From Rhodovulum strictum (lineage in GTDB: Bacteria; Pseudomonadota; Alphaproteobacteria; Rhodobacterales; Rhodobacteraceae), in assembly GCF_009649175.1 (NCBI RefSeq), contig NZ_WJPO01000027.1, positions 1-52,746 on the forward strand: a stretch of 52,746 bases of DNA. The letters run 5' to 3'. A program made the position numbers and the translations under genes. Positions 27,997 through 37,634 of the stretch are shown here, piece after piece; position 1 is the first letter of the stretch, and every line of letters begins with the position of its first letter. The notes under the pieces are model-generated. The model saw only the letters and a program-made list of their open reading frames with translations, made no database searches and was not told the DNA's origin.

Positions 27997-29931
27997 TTGA
28001 CCCACCGTCCGCCTACGCCGCTGCTCGACCGCGTCACCAGCCCGACCGACCTCAAGGGCCTGTCCGATGCCGAACTGATCCGGTTGGCCGACGAATTGCG
28101 GCAGGAAACCGTTTCCGCCGTTTCCGTGACCGGCGGGCATCTGGGGGCGGGGCTGGGCGTGGTGGAACTGACCGTGGCGCTGCATGCGGTGTTCGACACG
28201 CCGCGCGACCGGCTGATCTGGGATGTCAGCCACCAATGCTATCCGCACAAGATCCTGACCGGACGGCGCGACCGCATCCGCACCCTGCGCCAGAAGGACG
28301 GGCTGGCGGGGTTCTGCAAGATGAAGGAAAGCGAATACGACGCCTTCGGCGCGGGCCACTCCTCGACCTCGATTTCCGCCGCGCTGGGCTATGCGGTGGC
28401 GCGCGATCTGGGATCCTCGCCCGAGGCGGGCGTGGGCGATGCGATTGCCGTGATCGGCGACGGGTCGCTGTCGGCGGGCATGGCCTATGAGGCGCTGAAC
28501 CATGCCGGGCATCTGAAGACGCGACTGTTCGTCATCCTGAACGACAACGAGATGTCCATCGCGCCGCCAGTCGGTGCAATGTCGAGCTATCTGAACCGGC
28601 TTTACGCGGGTGCGCCGTTCTAGGAATTCAAGTCGCTGGCCAAGGGGGCGGTCGGTTTCCTGCCCCCGGCCTTTCAGGAGGGGGCCAAACGCGCCAAGGA
28701 TCTGATCAAGCAGGCCGCATTGGGCGGCACGCTGTTCGAGGAACTGGGCTTTTCCTATGTCGGGCCGGTCGATGGGCACGATCTGGAACAGCTCCTGCCG
28801 ATCCTGCGCACGGTCAAGGCCCGTGCCACCGGGCCGATGCTGATCCATGTCATCACGAAAAAGGGCAAGGGCTATGCCCCCGCGGAAAACGCACCCGATT
28901 GCGGGCATGGGGTCAGCCCCTTCGACGTTGCGACCGGCGAACAGAAAAAGGCGGTGGCCAATGCGCCCAGCTATACCAAGGTGTTCGCAAATGCCCTGAT
29001 CGCCGAGGCGCGGACGGATCGCAAGGTGGTCGCGGTGACCGCGGCCATGCCGGACGGCACCGGGCTGAACCTGTTTGCCGAACGCTTTCCCGAACGCACC
29101 TTCGATGTGGGCATCGCCGAACAGCATGCCGTGACCTTCTGCGCCGGGCTGGCGGCGGGCGGGCAGAAGCCCTTCTGCGCGATCTATTCGACCTTCCTGC
29201 AACGCGGCTATGACCAGATCGTGCATGACGTCGCGATCCAGCGGCTACCCGTGCGCTTTGCCATCGACCGGGCCGGGCTGGTTGGGGCCGACGGGCCGAC
29301 GCACGCGGGCGCCTATGACACCGCGTTTCTGGCGAACCTGCCCGGTTTCGTGGTGATGGCCGCCGCGGACGAGGCCGAGCTGGTGCATATGGTGGCAACC
29401 GCCGTGGCGCATGACGAGGGGCCGATCTCGTTCCGCTTCCCGCGCGGCGAAGGCGTGGGGATCGAACTGCCCGAAAAGGGCACCCCGCTGGAAATCGGCA
29501 AGGGCCGCATCATCGCCGAGGGCGAGCGCGTGGCGCTTCTGAATTTCGGCGCGCGGCTGAAGGAGGTGCGCGAGGCGGCACAGGCGCTGGCCGCCCATGG
29601 CATCCGGCCCACCATCGCGGATGCCCGCTTCGCCAAGCCGCTGGACGAGGACATGATCCTGCGCCTTGCCCGCACGCATGAGGCGGTGATCACCATCGAG
29701 GAAGGCGCGGTGGGCGGCTTCGGCAGCCATGTGGCACAGCTTTACGCAGACCGGGGGGTGTTCGATCGCGGGCTGAAATTCCGTTCGATGGTGCTGCCCG
29801 ACATCTTCATCGACCAGGCGAGCCCGGCAGACATGTACGCGGTCGCCCGGATGAACGCGCGTGACATCGAGGCCAGGGTGATCGAGGTTCTGGGCGCCTC
29901 GGGGCTGGCGATGCGGCAGGCCGGGGCCTAA
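27997..29931 (+). pseudogene. dxs: 1-deoxy-D-xylulose-5-phosphate synthase interrupted by an amber codon
   Basis: The frame encodes a full-length DXS (about 644 codons), the first enzyme of the non-mevalonate isoprenoid pathway, but codon 209 is TAG (28621-28623). The frame continues intact on both sides: before it [10 protein letters not shown], after it [17 protein letters not shown]. Most homologues have Gln here, so one C-to-T change of CAG explains it. The N-terminal part holds the thiamine diphosphate motif [18 protein letters not shown]...N; the C-terminal part holds the Pyr domain ([16 protein letters not shown]). TTG 27997 is the likely start, with GGGAGG at 27982-27987. Pseudogene, amber suppression or sequencing error are all possible. 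Confidence 0.88.
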
Positions 29932-31031
29932 CCGATCCGGCCCCGCACCCCGCCGGTCTGACCGCGATCAAGCAGCAGGTGGTCGAGGATCACGCAGGCC
30001 ATCATCGCCTCGCCCACCGGCACGGCGCGGATGCCGACACAGGGATCGTGACGCCCCTTGGTGACGATCTCGGTTTCCTCGCCCGCGCGGGTGATGGTGC
30101 GCCGCGGCGTCAGGATCGACGAGGTCGGTTTCACGGCAAAACGCACCACCACATCCTGCCCGGTCGAGATGCCCCCCAGAATCCCGCCCGCATGGTTCGT
30201 CGAGTAGACCGGCTGGCCATCCGCGCCCAGCGTGATCTCGTCGGCATTCTCGACACCGGTCAGCGCGGCGGCGGCCATGCCCTCGCCGATCTCGACCGCC
30301 TTGACGGCGTTGATGCTCATCATCGCGGCGGCCAGATCGGCGTCGAGCTTGCCATAGACCGGCGCCCCCAGACCCGCGGGCACGCCCTGCGCGACCACCT
30401 CGACCACGGCGCCGACGGAATTGCCCGACTTGCGCATCTCGTCCAGATAAACGGCCCAGTCCTCGGCGGTGCGGGCATCGGGGCACCAGAACGGATTCGT
30501 CTCTATCTCGGCCCAATCGAAGCGTTCGCGGTCGATCAGATGCGGCCCGATCTGCACCATGTAGCCAGTGATCCGGATATCGGGCGCCAGCATCGCCAGC
30601 GCGGCGCGCGCAATACCGCCCGCCGCAACCCGCGCCGCGGTTTCGCGCGCCGAGGACCGGCCGCCGCCACGATGATCGCGGATGCCGTATTTCTGCCAAT
30701 AGGTGATGTCGGCGTGCCCCGGCCGGAAAGCCTGGGCGATCTCGCCATAATCCTTCGACCGCTGGTCGGTATTGCGGATCATCAACTGGATCGGCGTGCC
30801 GGTGGTCCGCCCCTCGAACATGCCCGACAGGATTTCCACCGCATCGGGTTCCTGGCGCTGGGTGGTAAAGCGGTTCTGCCCCGGCCTGCGCCGGTCCAGC
30901 CAGTGCTGGATCATCCCCTCGTCCAGCGCCACGCCCGGCGGGCAGCCATCGACGGTCGCCCCCAGCGCGGGCCCGTGGCTTTCGCCCCAGGTGGTGACGC
31001 GGAACAGGTGGCCGAAACTGTTCAGGCTCAT
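29928..31031 (-). CDS. aroC: Chorismate synthase
   Basis: A 367-residue FMN-dependent lyase converting EPSP to chorismate, the end of the shikimate pathway. Signatures include the [20 protein letters not shown] start, [20 protein letters not shown], and [12 protein letters not shown] near the C terminus. Length is standard. It converges on dxs; the two stop codons overlap (TAA and the complementary TAG share two bases), leaving no terminator between them. Confidence 0.96.
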   Translation of the reverse strand: MSLNSFGHLFRVTTWGESHGPALGATVDGCPPGVALDEGMIQHWLDRRRPGQNRFTTQRQEPDAVEILSGMFEGRTTGTPIQLMIRNTDQRSKDYGEIAQAFRPGHADITYWQKYGIRDHRGGGRSSARETAARVAAGGIARAALAMLAPDIRITGYMVQIGPHLIDRERFDWAEIETNPFWCPDARTAEDWAVYLDEMRKSGNSVGAVVEVVAQGVPAGLGAPVYGKLDADLAAAMMSINAVKAVEIGEGMAAAALTGVENADEITLGADGQPVYSTNHAGGILGGISTGQDVVVRFAVKPTSSILTPRRTITRAGEETEIVTKGRHDPCVGIRAVPVGEAMMACVILDHLLLDRGQTGGVRGRIG

Positions 31032-31125
31032 GCGGGCTCTCCTCGTGGCGCGTTTGGCATAGCGGGCGGGCGCCGCCCCCTCAAGAGCTTTGCCTTGCGG
31101 GCGGGGCTATGGGGCGTTAGCGTTG

Positions 31126-31219
31126 GTTCTACCTCGGGGTGCCCCGTCATGGGGCTGAGATGCGGAAAGGCCCGCGAACCCGTCGAACCTGACCCGGTTA
31201 GAACCGGCGGAGGGAAGGT
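31126..31219 (+). ncRNA. TPP riboswitch (THI element)
   Basis: The conserved THI-box blocks are present: CTCGGGGTGCCCC, GGGGCTGAGA, CGTCGAACCTGACCCGG and GCGGAGGGAAGG. It lies about 50 bases upstream of the thiamine transporter gene. CCTCC at 31230-31234 can pair with GGAGG at 31209-31213 inside the aptamer, or with GGAGG at 31260-31264, the thiB ribosome site. This suggests control of translation: ligand binding would free CCTCC to cover the ribosome site. No T-run terminator is visible. Confidence 0.92.
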
Positions 31220-31270
31220 GACTGGACAACCTCCACCCTTGCCCGACCGCCCCGCAAACGGAGGATGACC

Positions 31271-32260
31271 ATGCGACTGCCGATCATCGCCGCGGGGATC
31301 CTGTGTGCCACGACTGCCGTGGCCGAGACCCCCGTGCTGACCGTCTATACCTATGACAGCTTCGTCTCGGACTGGGGTCCGGGGCCGAAGATCGAGGCCG
31401 CGTTCGAGGCCGTCTGCGGCTGCGACCTGCGCCTTGTGGCGGCGGGTGATGGCGCGGCGCTGCTGGCGCGGCTGCGGCTGGAAGGCGCGCGGACCGAGGC
31501 CGATGTGGTGCTGGGGCTCGACACCAACCTGACGGCGGCAGCGGCCGAAACGGGGCTCTTCGCACCGCATGGAATCGAACCGCCCGCGCTGGATCTGCCG
31601 GTTGCGTGGGACGACACCACCTTCCTGCCCTATGATTGGGGCCACTTCGCCTTTGTCTACGACAAGACCCGCCTGCCCGAACCGCCCGACAGTTTCGAGG
31701 CACTGATCGCCGCCGAGGGGCTCAAGATCGTCATCCAGGATCCGCGCAGTTCGACGCCGGGGCTGGGCCTGCTGATGTGGGTCAAGGCCGCCCATGGCGA
31801 CCGCGCGCCCGAGATCTGGGCAGGGCTTGCCCCGCGCATCCTGACCGTGACCAAGGGCTGGTCCGAAGCCTATGGCATGTTCCTGCAAGGCGAGGCCGAC
31901 ATGGTGCTGAGCTATACCACCTCGCCCGCCTATCACCTGATCGCCGAGGGCGACGACAGCAAGGCCGCCGCCGGGTTCGCCGAAGGCCATTACCTTCAGG
32001 TCGAAGTCGCCGGCCGCGTCGCCTCCTCGGACCAGCCGGAACTGGCACAGGATTTCCTGCGCTTCATGCTGTCGGATGCGTTCCAGTCGGTGATCCCGAC
32101 GACCAACTGGATGTATCCCGCCGTAACGCCCGAAGCCGGGCTGCCCGAGGGGTTTCAGACCCTGTTCCGGCCCGAAACCTCGCTTCTGCTGCCGGCGGAC
32201 AGGGCCGCGGCGGTCCGTGACGCGGCACTGGCCGAATGGCGCGACGCGCTCAGCCGCTAG
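31271..32260 (+). CDS. thiB: Thiamine ABC transporter, substrate-binding protein
   Basis: A 329-residue periplasmic thiamine/TPP-binding protein with a signal peptide (IIAAGILCATTAVAE). Family features include VLTVYTYDSFVSDWGPGPKIEAAFE, DLVGLDTN-like VVLGLDTNL, and TTSPAYH. ATG 31271 is six bases after GGAGG (31260-31264); the ATG at 31265 directly abuts that site and is less likely. It is controlled by the TPP riboswitch and is followed by thiP with a 25-base overlap. Confidence 0.93.
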   Translation: MRLPIIAAGILCATTAVAETPVLTVYTYDSFVSDWGPGPKIEAAFEAVCGCDLRLVAAGDGAALLARLRLEGARTEADVVLGLDTNLTAAAAETGLFAPHGIEPPALDLPVAWDDTTFLPYDWGHFAFVYDKTRLPEPPDSFEALIAAEGLKIVIQDPRSSTPGLGLLMWVKAAHGDRAPEIWAGLAPRILTVTKGWSEAYGMFLQGEADMVLSYTTSPAYHLIAEGDDSKAAAGFAEGHYLQVEVAGRVASSDQPELAQDFLRFMLSDAFQSVIPTTNWMYPAVTPEAGLPEGFQTLFRPETSLLLPADRAAAVRDAALAEWRDALSR

Positions 32261-33807
32261 GGCTTGCGCTGCCCGCGGGGCTGGCCGCGGCGGGCGCGAT
32301 GCTGGGGCTGAGCCTTGGCACGCTTGCCGCGGTCGCCTGGCGGGCCGAGGGCGCATCGACGCTTGGCCCAGCCGATTGGGCGGCGGTGCGCTTCACGCTG
32401 ACCCAGGCGCTGCTGTCGGCGGCGCTGAGCGTCACGCTGGCGGTGCCGGTGGCCCGGGCGCTGGCCCGGCGCCGGTTTCCGGGCCGCGGGCTTCTGATCA
32501 CGCTGCTCGGCGCGCCCTTCCTGCTGCCGGTGATCGTCGCGGTGCTGGGGCTTCTGGCGGTGTTCGGGCGTAGCGGGCTGATCTCGCAGGCGCTGGCGCC
32601 GCTGGGGCTGGGGCCCATCGACATCTACGGGCTCCGAGGCGTGGTGCTGGCGCATGTGTTCTTCAACCTGCCGCTGGCAACGCGGCTGATCCTGCAAGGC
32701 TGGCTTGCAATCCCGGCCGAACGGTTCCGGCTGGCGGCCTCGCTTGGCTTTACTGCGCACGATGTGGCGCGGCGGCTGGAATGGCCGATGCTGCGCAGCG
32801 TGCTGCCCGGCGCATTCCTCGTGATCTTCCTCATCTGCATGACCAGCTTCGCGGTGGCGCTGACGCTCGGCGGCGGGCCGCGGGCGACGACCGTGGAACT
32901 GGCGATCTACCAGGCTTTCCGGTTCGAATTCGATCTGGGCCGCGCCGCCCTTCTGGCCCTGATCCAGTTCGCGCTTTGTGCCGGGGCCGCGGCGCTGGCC
33001 TTTGCGGTGGCGGTGCCGGGCGGCTTCGGCGCGGGGCTCGACCGGCCGCTCGCGCGCTGGGATGCGGGCGGGGTCTGGCTGCGGGTACTGGACGGGATGT
33101 GGATCGCGCTGGCGGCGCTGTTCCTGCTGGTGCCGCTTGCGATGATCGTGGCGCGCGGGCTGGCGGGGGTCACCGACCTGCCGCCCTCCGTCTGGCAGGC
33201 TGCAGGGCGCTCGCTGGCCGTGGCGCTGGGCTCGGCGGCGCTGACGCTGGCGCTGGCCTTGCCGATTGCGTTGGCGGCGGTGCGGCTGGGCGGGCCGCGC
33301 GGGGCAGCCTTGCAGGCGGCGGGGCTGATGGCGATTGCCGCCTCGCCGCTGGTGATGGGCACCGGGCTTTTCATCCTGCTCTTTCCGCTGGCCGATCCGG
33401 TCGCGCTGGCGCTGCCGCTGACCGCGTTGGTGAATGCGGCGATGAGCCTGCCCTTCGCCCTGCGCGCCCTGACCCCCGCCATGGCCGAGGCCGAAGCGGG
33501 GTTTGGACGGCTCGCCGACAGCCTGGGGCTGCGCGGCGCCGTCCGGCTGCGGCTGGTGCTGCTGCCCCGGCTGCGGCGGCCCATCGGGTTCACGCTGGGG
33601 CTCTCCGCTGCGCTCTCGATGGGCGATCTGGGCGTCATCGCCCTGTTTGCCGATCCGGGCCAGGCCACGCTGCCCTTGCAGCTTTACCGGCTGATGGCCG
33701 CCTACCGGATGGAGGCAGCGGCAGGCGCGGCACTTCTGCTGCTGGCGCTCAGCCTGGGGCTGTTCTGGATCTTCGACCGCGGAGGGCGCGTCAATGCTCA
33801 GGCTTGA
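32236..33807 (+). CDS. thiP: Thiamine ABC transporter, permease
   Basis: A 523-residue membrane protein consisting of two homologous permease halves, about twelve helices in total. Each half carries the cytoplasmic EAA-type loop (ERFRLAASLGFTAHDVARRLEWP and EAEAGFGRLADSLGLRGAVRLRLVLLPRL). This fused arrangement is typical of ThiP. It overlaps thiB at its start and thiQ at its end, so the three are translated together. Confidence 0.93.
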   Translation: MARRAQPLGLALPAGLAAAGAMLGLSLGTLAAVAWRAEGASTLGPADWAAVRFTLTQALLSAALSVTLAVPVARALARRRFPGRGLLITLLGAPFLLPVIVAVLGLLAVFGRSGLISQALAPLGLGPIDIYGLRGVVLAHVFFNLPLATRLILQGWLAIPAERFRLAASLGFTAHDVARRLEWPMLRSVLPGAFLVIFLICMTSFAVALTLGGGPRATTVELAIYQAFRFEFDLGRAALLALIQFALCAGAAALAFAVAVPGGFGAGLDRPLARWDAGGVWLRVLDGMWIALAALFLLVPLAMIVARGLAGVTDLPPSVWQAAGRSLAVALGSAALTLALALPIALAAVRLGGPRGAALQAAGLMAIAASPLVMGTGLFILLFPLADPVALALPLTALVNAAMSLPFALRALTPAMAEAEAGFGRLADSLGLRGAVRLRLVLLPRLRRPIGFTLGLSAALSMGDLGVIALFADPGQATLPLQLYRLMAAYRMEAAAGAALLLLALSLGLFWIFDRGGRVNAQA

Positions 33808-34486
33808 GCGGCTGGAAATCGTTCAGGGCGCGTTCCGCCTCTCGGCCGACCTCGCCATCGAGACCGGCAGGATCATCGCGCTGCTCGGCCCTTCGGGCGC
33901 CGGGAAATCCACGCTTCTCGACGTGATTGCGGGCTTCCTGCCGCCGACATCGGGCCGGGTGCTGTGGAATGATGCCGATCTCGCCCCGCTGGCGCCGGGC
34001 GCGCGGCCGCTCTCGATGCTGTTCCAGGACAACAACCTCTTTCCGCATCTGAGCGCGGCGCAGAATGTCGGCCTTGGCCTGCGCCCCGACCTGCGACTGT
34101 CCGCCGATCAACGCCGCGCGGTCGATCTGGCATTGGCCCGGGTCGGGCTGGAGGGTCTCGGCGCACGCAAGCCTGCGGAACTGTCGGGCGGCCAGCGCAG
34201 CCGGGTGGCGCTCGCGCGGATGTTGCTGCGCGGCCGCCCGCTGATGCTGCTGGACGAGCCCTTCGCCGCCCTTGGCCCCGCGCTCAAGGCCGAGATGCTG
34301 GGGCTGGTCGCGGACCTGGCCCGGGAAACCGGCGCAACGGTCCTGCTGGTGACGCATGACCCGGCCGATGCAGGCGCCATTGCAGACGAGACCGTTCTGG
34401 TTGCCGACGGGATCGCCCATCCCCCGCGCCCGACCCGCGCGCTTCTGGCCGACCCGCCCGCGGCGCTGAGCGCCTATCTGGGCTGA
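33794..34486 (+). CDS. thiQ: Thiamine ABC transporter, ATP-binding protein
   Basis: A 230-residue ABC ATPase. Walker A is GPSGAGKSTL, the Q-loop is in LFQDNNLFPHLS, the signature is LSGGQRSRVALARMLL, Walker B is PLMLLDEPF, and the switch histidine is in VLLVTHDP. It energises thiamine uptake by ThiBP. The downstream hairpins at 34526-34594 probably end this transcript. Confidence 0.93.
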   Translation: MLRLERLEIVQGAFRLSADLAIETGRIIALLGPSGAGKSTLLDVIAGFLPPTSGRVLWNDADLAPLAPGARPLSMLFQDNNLFPHLSAAQNVGLGLRPDLRLSADQRRAVDLALARVGLEGLGARKPAELSGGQRSRVALARMLLRGRPLMLLDEPFAALGPALKAEMLGLVADLARETGATVLLVTHDPADAGAIADETVLVADGIAHPPRPTRALLADPPAALSAYLG

Positions 34487-34525
34487 TCCGCATCCTTCTT
34501 CTGGCCGGAAATATCCTCGGGGGGT

Positions 34526-34549
34526 CCGGGGGGCAGACGGCCCCCCCGG
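34526..34549. repeat. GC-rich hairpin downstream of thiQ
   Basis: CCGGGGGG (34526-34533) and CCCCCCGG (34542-34549) form an 8-bp stem with an eight-base loop, preceded by AAATATCCTCGGGGGGTCC. There is no T run. Similar G-run hairpins downstream of genes are, from memory, frequent in this bacterial family and may be a dispersed palindromic repeat. It may protect or help end the thiBPQ mRNA. Confidence 0.45.
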
Positions 34550-34560
34550 CGCCGACACCT

Positions 34561-34594
34561 GCAAAAGGAAAAACGCGCCCCGAAGGGCGCGTTT
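34561..34594 (-). terminator. UUCG-loop terminator of petABC, possibly bidirectional
   Basis: AAACGCGCCC (34571-34580) and GGGCGCGTTT (34585-34594) form a perfect 10-bp stem. On the minus strand the loop is TTCG closed by C-G, the very stable UUCG tetraloop, and the stem is followed by TTTTTCC and TTTT. It ends petABC 20 bases after the petC stop. On the plus strand the stem is also present downstream of thiQ but the T run is only three bases. Confidence 0.88.
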
Positions 34595-34613
34595 CCCGTC
34601 GATCCCGATGGGA

Positions 34614-35402
34614 TCAGACCTGTTTCTTGGGCTTGTAGGGCGCCCAGAGCCGCTTGTTCGTCAGGTAAAGCAGAACCGTCAGCACGGTCAGGAACATCAC
34701 CGAAACAAAGCCCGCCTGCTTGCGCGCCATCATCCCCGGCTCGGCCGCCCACATCAGGAAGGCCGCAACGTCCTTGGCCTCCTGCTGCATGGTGGCCTCG
34801 GTGCCGTCGGCATAGGTCACGTCATCGCCGTAAAGAACCGGGGCCATCTGCACCCAGTTGGTCGGGAAGACGTGGTTGTAGTAGAAGAACGACCCTGCCT
34901 CTTCCTTCACGTCATCCGTGAAACCGGTCAGGTAGGAGGCGATGTATTCCGCCCCGCCCATGCCCTTGAAGAGCTGGTTGAGACCGGTGCCGTTCGGCCC
35001 GTGGAACCCGGCCCGCGCCTTGGCCATCAGGCTGAGGTCGGGTGCGTTCGGGTCCATCGACTCGGGGAAGTGGTCGGTCGGCCCGGCCGGACGCCAGTCT
35101 TCCAGCTCTGCGTCGAACACCTCGAAGGTGGCGGCGTATTCGCGCATCGCATCCGGGCTCAGGCTGGGGCCGCCCGGATCGGCAAGCGTCCGGAAGGCCA
35201 CCAGTTCCAGCCCGTGGCAGGCCGAACAGAGCTCGGTATAGACCTGAAGACCACGTTGCAGCTGGGCCTGATCGTAGCGGCCGAAGGGCCCCTCGAACGA
35301 GAACTTGTAGTCGGTCACATGCCCCGAGCCGCCGGCGGCGAGGGCGCCGCCCGCCCCGAGGGTCAGGGCGGTCAGCGCGGTGATCGTGAGTTTCTTGAAC
35401 AT
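34614..35402 (-). CDS. petC: Cytochrome c1 of the bc1 complex
   Basis: A 262-residue precursor of the membrane-anchored cytochrome that passes electrons from the Rieske protein to soluble cytochromes. A Sec signal peptide ends near ALAA (about residue 23). The haem motif is CSACH at residues 59-63, and the distal methionine is in WVQMAPVL. A single C-terminal anchor ([24 protein letters not shown]) holds it in the membrane. ATG 35402 is chosen because it gives the signal peptide; the frame is open far upstream through antisense coding of petB. It is last in petABC, 17 bases after petB. Confidence 0.95.
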   Translation of the reverse strand: MFKKLTITALTALTLGAGGALAAGGSGHVTDYKFSFEGPFGRYDQAQLQRGLQVYTELCSACHGLELVAFRTLADPGGPSLSPDAMREYAATFEVFDAELEDWRPAGPTDHFPESMDPNAPDLSLMAKARAGFHGPNGTGLNQLFKGMGGAEYIASYLTGFTDDVKEEAGSFFYYNHVFPTNWVQMAPVLYGDDVTYADGTEATMQQEAKDVAAFLMWAAEPGMMARKQAGFVSVMFLTVLTVLLYLTNKRLWAPYKPKKQV

Positions 35403-35419
35403 TCTTCCGATCCCTTCTC

Positions 35420-36763
35420 TCACTCGGCGGGGCTGGTGGCGGCTTTGCCGCTGGCTGCACCGTCGCCGTAGTGGGCGTTGAAGTCTTCCTCGATCGTGTC
35501 CGGCTGCGGCAGCGGCTTCTCGATCACACCGAGCACTGGCAGGATCACCAGGAAATAGGCGAACCAGTAGGTCGACCCGATCAGCGCGACCGTGGTGTAG
35601 ATGCCCTCGGCCGGCATGGCCCCCGCCCACATCAGGACGAAGAAGTCGATCACGAGCAGCCAGAACGCCACCTTGAACATCGGACGGTAGCGGCCCGAGC
35701 GGACATTCGAGGTGTCGAGCCAGGGCAGCAGCGCCATCACCAGGATCGAGCCGAACATGGCCAGCACCCCGAAGAACTTGGCATCGACAATACCCAGCGT
35801 CAGCCAGTCGGTCAGCGCGACCGCCCAGACTTCGGCATCGAAGGCCCGCAGGATCGCGTAGAAGGGCAGGAAATACCATTCGGGCACGATATGCGCCGGG
35901 GTCGCCAGCGGATCGGCGGGGATGTAGTTGTCGGGATGGCCGAAATAGTTCGGCATGAAGCCGACGATGGCAAAGAACACCACCAGAACCACGCCCAGCG
36001 CGAACAGATCCTTGATCACGAAATAGGGCCAGAACGGCAGGGTGTCGCGGTCGGCTTCGTCACGCGAGGTACGGCGCACCTCGACCCCGGTGGGGTTGTT
36101 GTTGCCGGTCGTGTGGAAGGCCCAGACATGGACGATGGACAGGCCAAGGATCACGAAGGGCAGCAGGTAGTGCAGCGAGAAGAAGCGCGTCAGCGTCGGG
36201 CTGTCCACGGCCGGGCCGCCCTGCAACCAGGTCAGAAGGTCGCTGCCGATGAACGGAATGGCACCGAAAAGCCCGGTGATCACGGTCGCGCCCCAGAACG
36301 ACATCTGTCCCCAGGGCAGCACGTAGCCCATGAACGCGGTCGCCATCATCGCGAGGTAGATCAGGATGCCGATGATCCAGGTCAGTTCACGCGGCGTCTT
36401 GTACGAGCCGTAATACATGCCGCGGAAGATGTGCAGGTAGACCGCGACGAAGAACAGCGAGGCGCCGTTCATGTGCAGGTAGCGGATGAAGTCGCCGCCA
36501 TTGACGTTGCGCATGATGTGCTCGATCGAGGCAAAGGCCATGTCGGCATGCGGAACGTAGTGCATCGCCAGCACGATGCCGGTGACGATTTGCAGCACCA
36601 GCGTAAAGAACAGCACGACGCCCCAGATCCACATCCAGTTGAGGTTCTTGGGGGTCGGAATCATCAGGGTGTCGTAGACAAGGCCGACGATCGGCAGGCG
36701 CCGATGCAGCCACATCTCGGAGCCCGATTTCGGCTCGTAGTGATCGTGAGGAATACCGGACAT
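35420..36763 (-). CDS. petB: Cytochrome b of the bc1 complex
   Basis: A 447-residue integral membrane protein with eight helices and two b haems. Haem-binding histidine pairs are seen in [21 protein letters not shown] (shortened) and [20 protein letters not shown]. The quinol-site PEWY motif is in [18 protein letters not shown]. Length and ordering are standard for alphaproteobacterial fbcB/petB. It starts eleven bases after the petA stop. Confidence 0.97.
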   Translation of the reverse strand: MSGIPHDHYEPKSGSEMWLHRRLPIVGLVYDTLMIPTPKNLNWMWIWGVVLFFTLVLQIVTGIVLAMHYVPHADMAFASIEHIMRNVNGGDFIRYLHMNGASLFFVAVYLHIFRGMYYGSYKTPRELTWIIGILIYLAMMATAFMGYVLPWGQMSFWGATVITGLFGAIPFIGSDLLTWLQGGPAVDSPTLTRFFSLHYLLPFVILGLSIVHVWAFHTTGNNNPTGVEVRRTSRDEADRDTLPFWPYFVIKDLFALGVVLVVFFAIVGFMPNYFGHPDNYIPADPLATPAHIVPEWYFLPFYAILRAFDAEVWAVALTDWLTLGIVDAKFFGVLAMFGSILVMALLPWLDTSNVRSGRYRPMFKVAFWLLVIDFFVLMWAGAMPAEGIYTTVALIGSTYWFAYFLVILPVLGVIEKPLPQPDTIEEDFNAHYGDGAASGKAATSPAE

Positions 36764-36774
36764 CGGGTGCTCCC

Positions 36775-37332
36775 TTAACCGAGTTGGATGGTCGTCTCGT
36801 CCACGAAGGACGCGACCGGGATGTGGAGGTTCTGGGGAGCCGGCCCCCGGCGGATACGGCCAGCGGCATCATAGTGCGAGCCGTGGCAGGGGCAGAACCA
36901 GCCGCCGTAATCGCCCGACTGGTTGCCGATGGGCACGCAGCCCAGATGGGTGCAGACGCCGGTCATCACCAGCCACCGCCCCTCGTCGTCCATGGTGCGG
37001 TTCTGGTCGGTCGCCTGGCCCGGCTTGTTGGGGTTGCGCGAGTCGGTATCGACCAGATCGCTCAGCGCCACGGAACGAGCGTTGTCGATATCCTCCTGCG
37101 TGCGCAGGCGGATGAAAACCGGCTTGCCCAGGAACTTGACCGTCAGCTGCTGGCCTTCGACGACCGACGAAACATCGATCCGGATCGAGCTGAGCGCCTG
37201 CACGTCGGCAGAGGGGTTCATCTGATTGATCAGCGGCCAGATCGCCGCCCCGGCGGTCACGACACCAGCGCCCGCCGTCGCGTAGTAAAGGAAATCGCGG
37301 CGGGTACCGTCGTGATCTTCTGCGTGCGACAC
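36775..37332 (-). CDS. petA: Rieske iron-sulphur protein of the bc1 complex
   Basis: A 185-residue protein that carries electrons from quinol to cytochrome c1. The [2Fe-2S] ligands are in CTHLGC and CPCHGSH. The N terminus has [19 protein letters not shown], an uncleaved twin-arginine type membrane anchor. GTG 37332 has GGAGAA six bases upstream and matches known N termini; the frame is open 20 codons further but without support. It is the first gene of petABC, with a 7-2-7 palindrome just upstream of its ribosome site. Confidence 0.94.
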   Translation of the reverse strand: MSHAEDHDGTRRDFLYYATAGAGVVTAGAAIWPLINQMNPSADVQALSSIRIDVSSVVEGQQLTVKFLGKPVFIRLRTQEDIDNARSVALSDLVDTDSRNPNKPGQATDQNRTMDDEGRWLVMTGVCTHLGCVPIGNQSGDYGGWFCPCHGSHYDAAGRIRRGPAPQNLHIPVASFVDETTIQLG

Positions 37333-37634
37333 GAGAAATTCTCCTTTCCATGACCGGATGTCCGGTCGGTTCGAAATCGGGCCGCGGGGCAAACCCCGGC
37401 CTTTTCCCGGACTTACCTAGCCCCCGTTAACTCTTGCGTCCAGCGGACATAGTCGCGCAGCAAGGGGGATGGGCCCGGTCGAACTCCGGTCGACTGTCGT
37501 ATACCCGGCACATCCTGCGTCAGCCAGCGGAATCTGGGTACTTAGAGCAATTCTGAGACGTTCGACCGCAGCCCCAAGGTACGAATCGGTCTTTTTCAAG
37601 GCACGCCTGAACTTGCTGGCTGTTTCGCGGGATC
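37333..37634. other. Leader and promoter region of petABC
   Basis: About 300 bases with no supported gene. It must hold the petABC promoter on the minus strand and the 3' flank of the downstream-facing GST gene. I see no sigma-70 pair that I would defend. The recognisable elements are the palindrome at 37352-37367 and a GGGG-CAAA-CCCC hairpin near 37386-37397. Confidence 0.55.
37352..37367. promoter_or_regulatory. Palindrome in the petA leader
   Basis: GACCGGATGTCCGGTC is a perfect inverted repeat of seven-base arms with a two-base centre, about 20 bases upstream of the petA start codon and just upstream of its ribosome site. It could be a protein operator or, in RNA, a small hairpin next to the ribosome site. 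No partner is known. Confidence 0.5.

Noticed and set aside
28720-29931. Independent start of a shortened dxs at TTG 28720
   Set aside because: No ribosome site, and the same frame with conserved residues continues upstream to the amber codon, so this is the distal part of one gene.
35471-36778. A 435-codon plus-strand frame opposite petB
   Set aside because: petB is certain; the opposite frame is a compositional shadow.
37386-37397. GGGG-CAAA-CCCC hairpin as a terminator in the petA leader
   Set aside because: The stem is short and no T run follows on either strand; it lies in the probable petABC leader.
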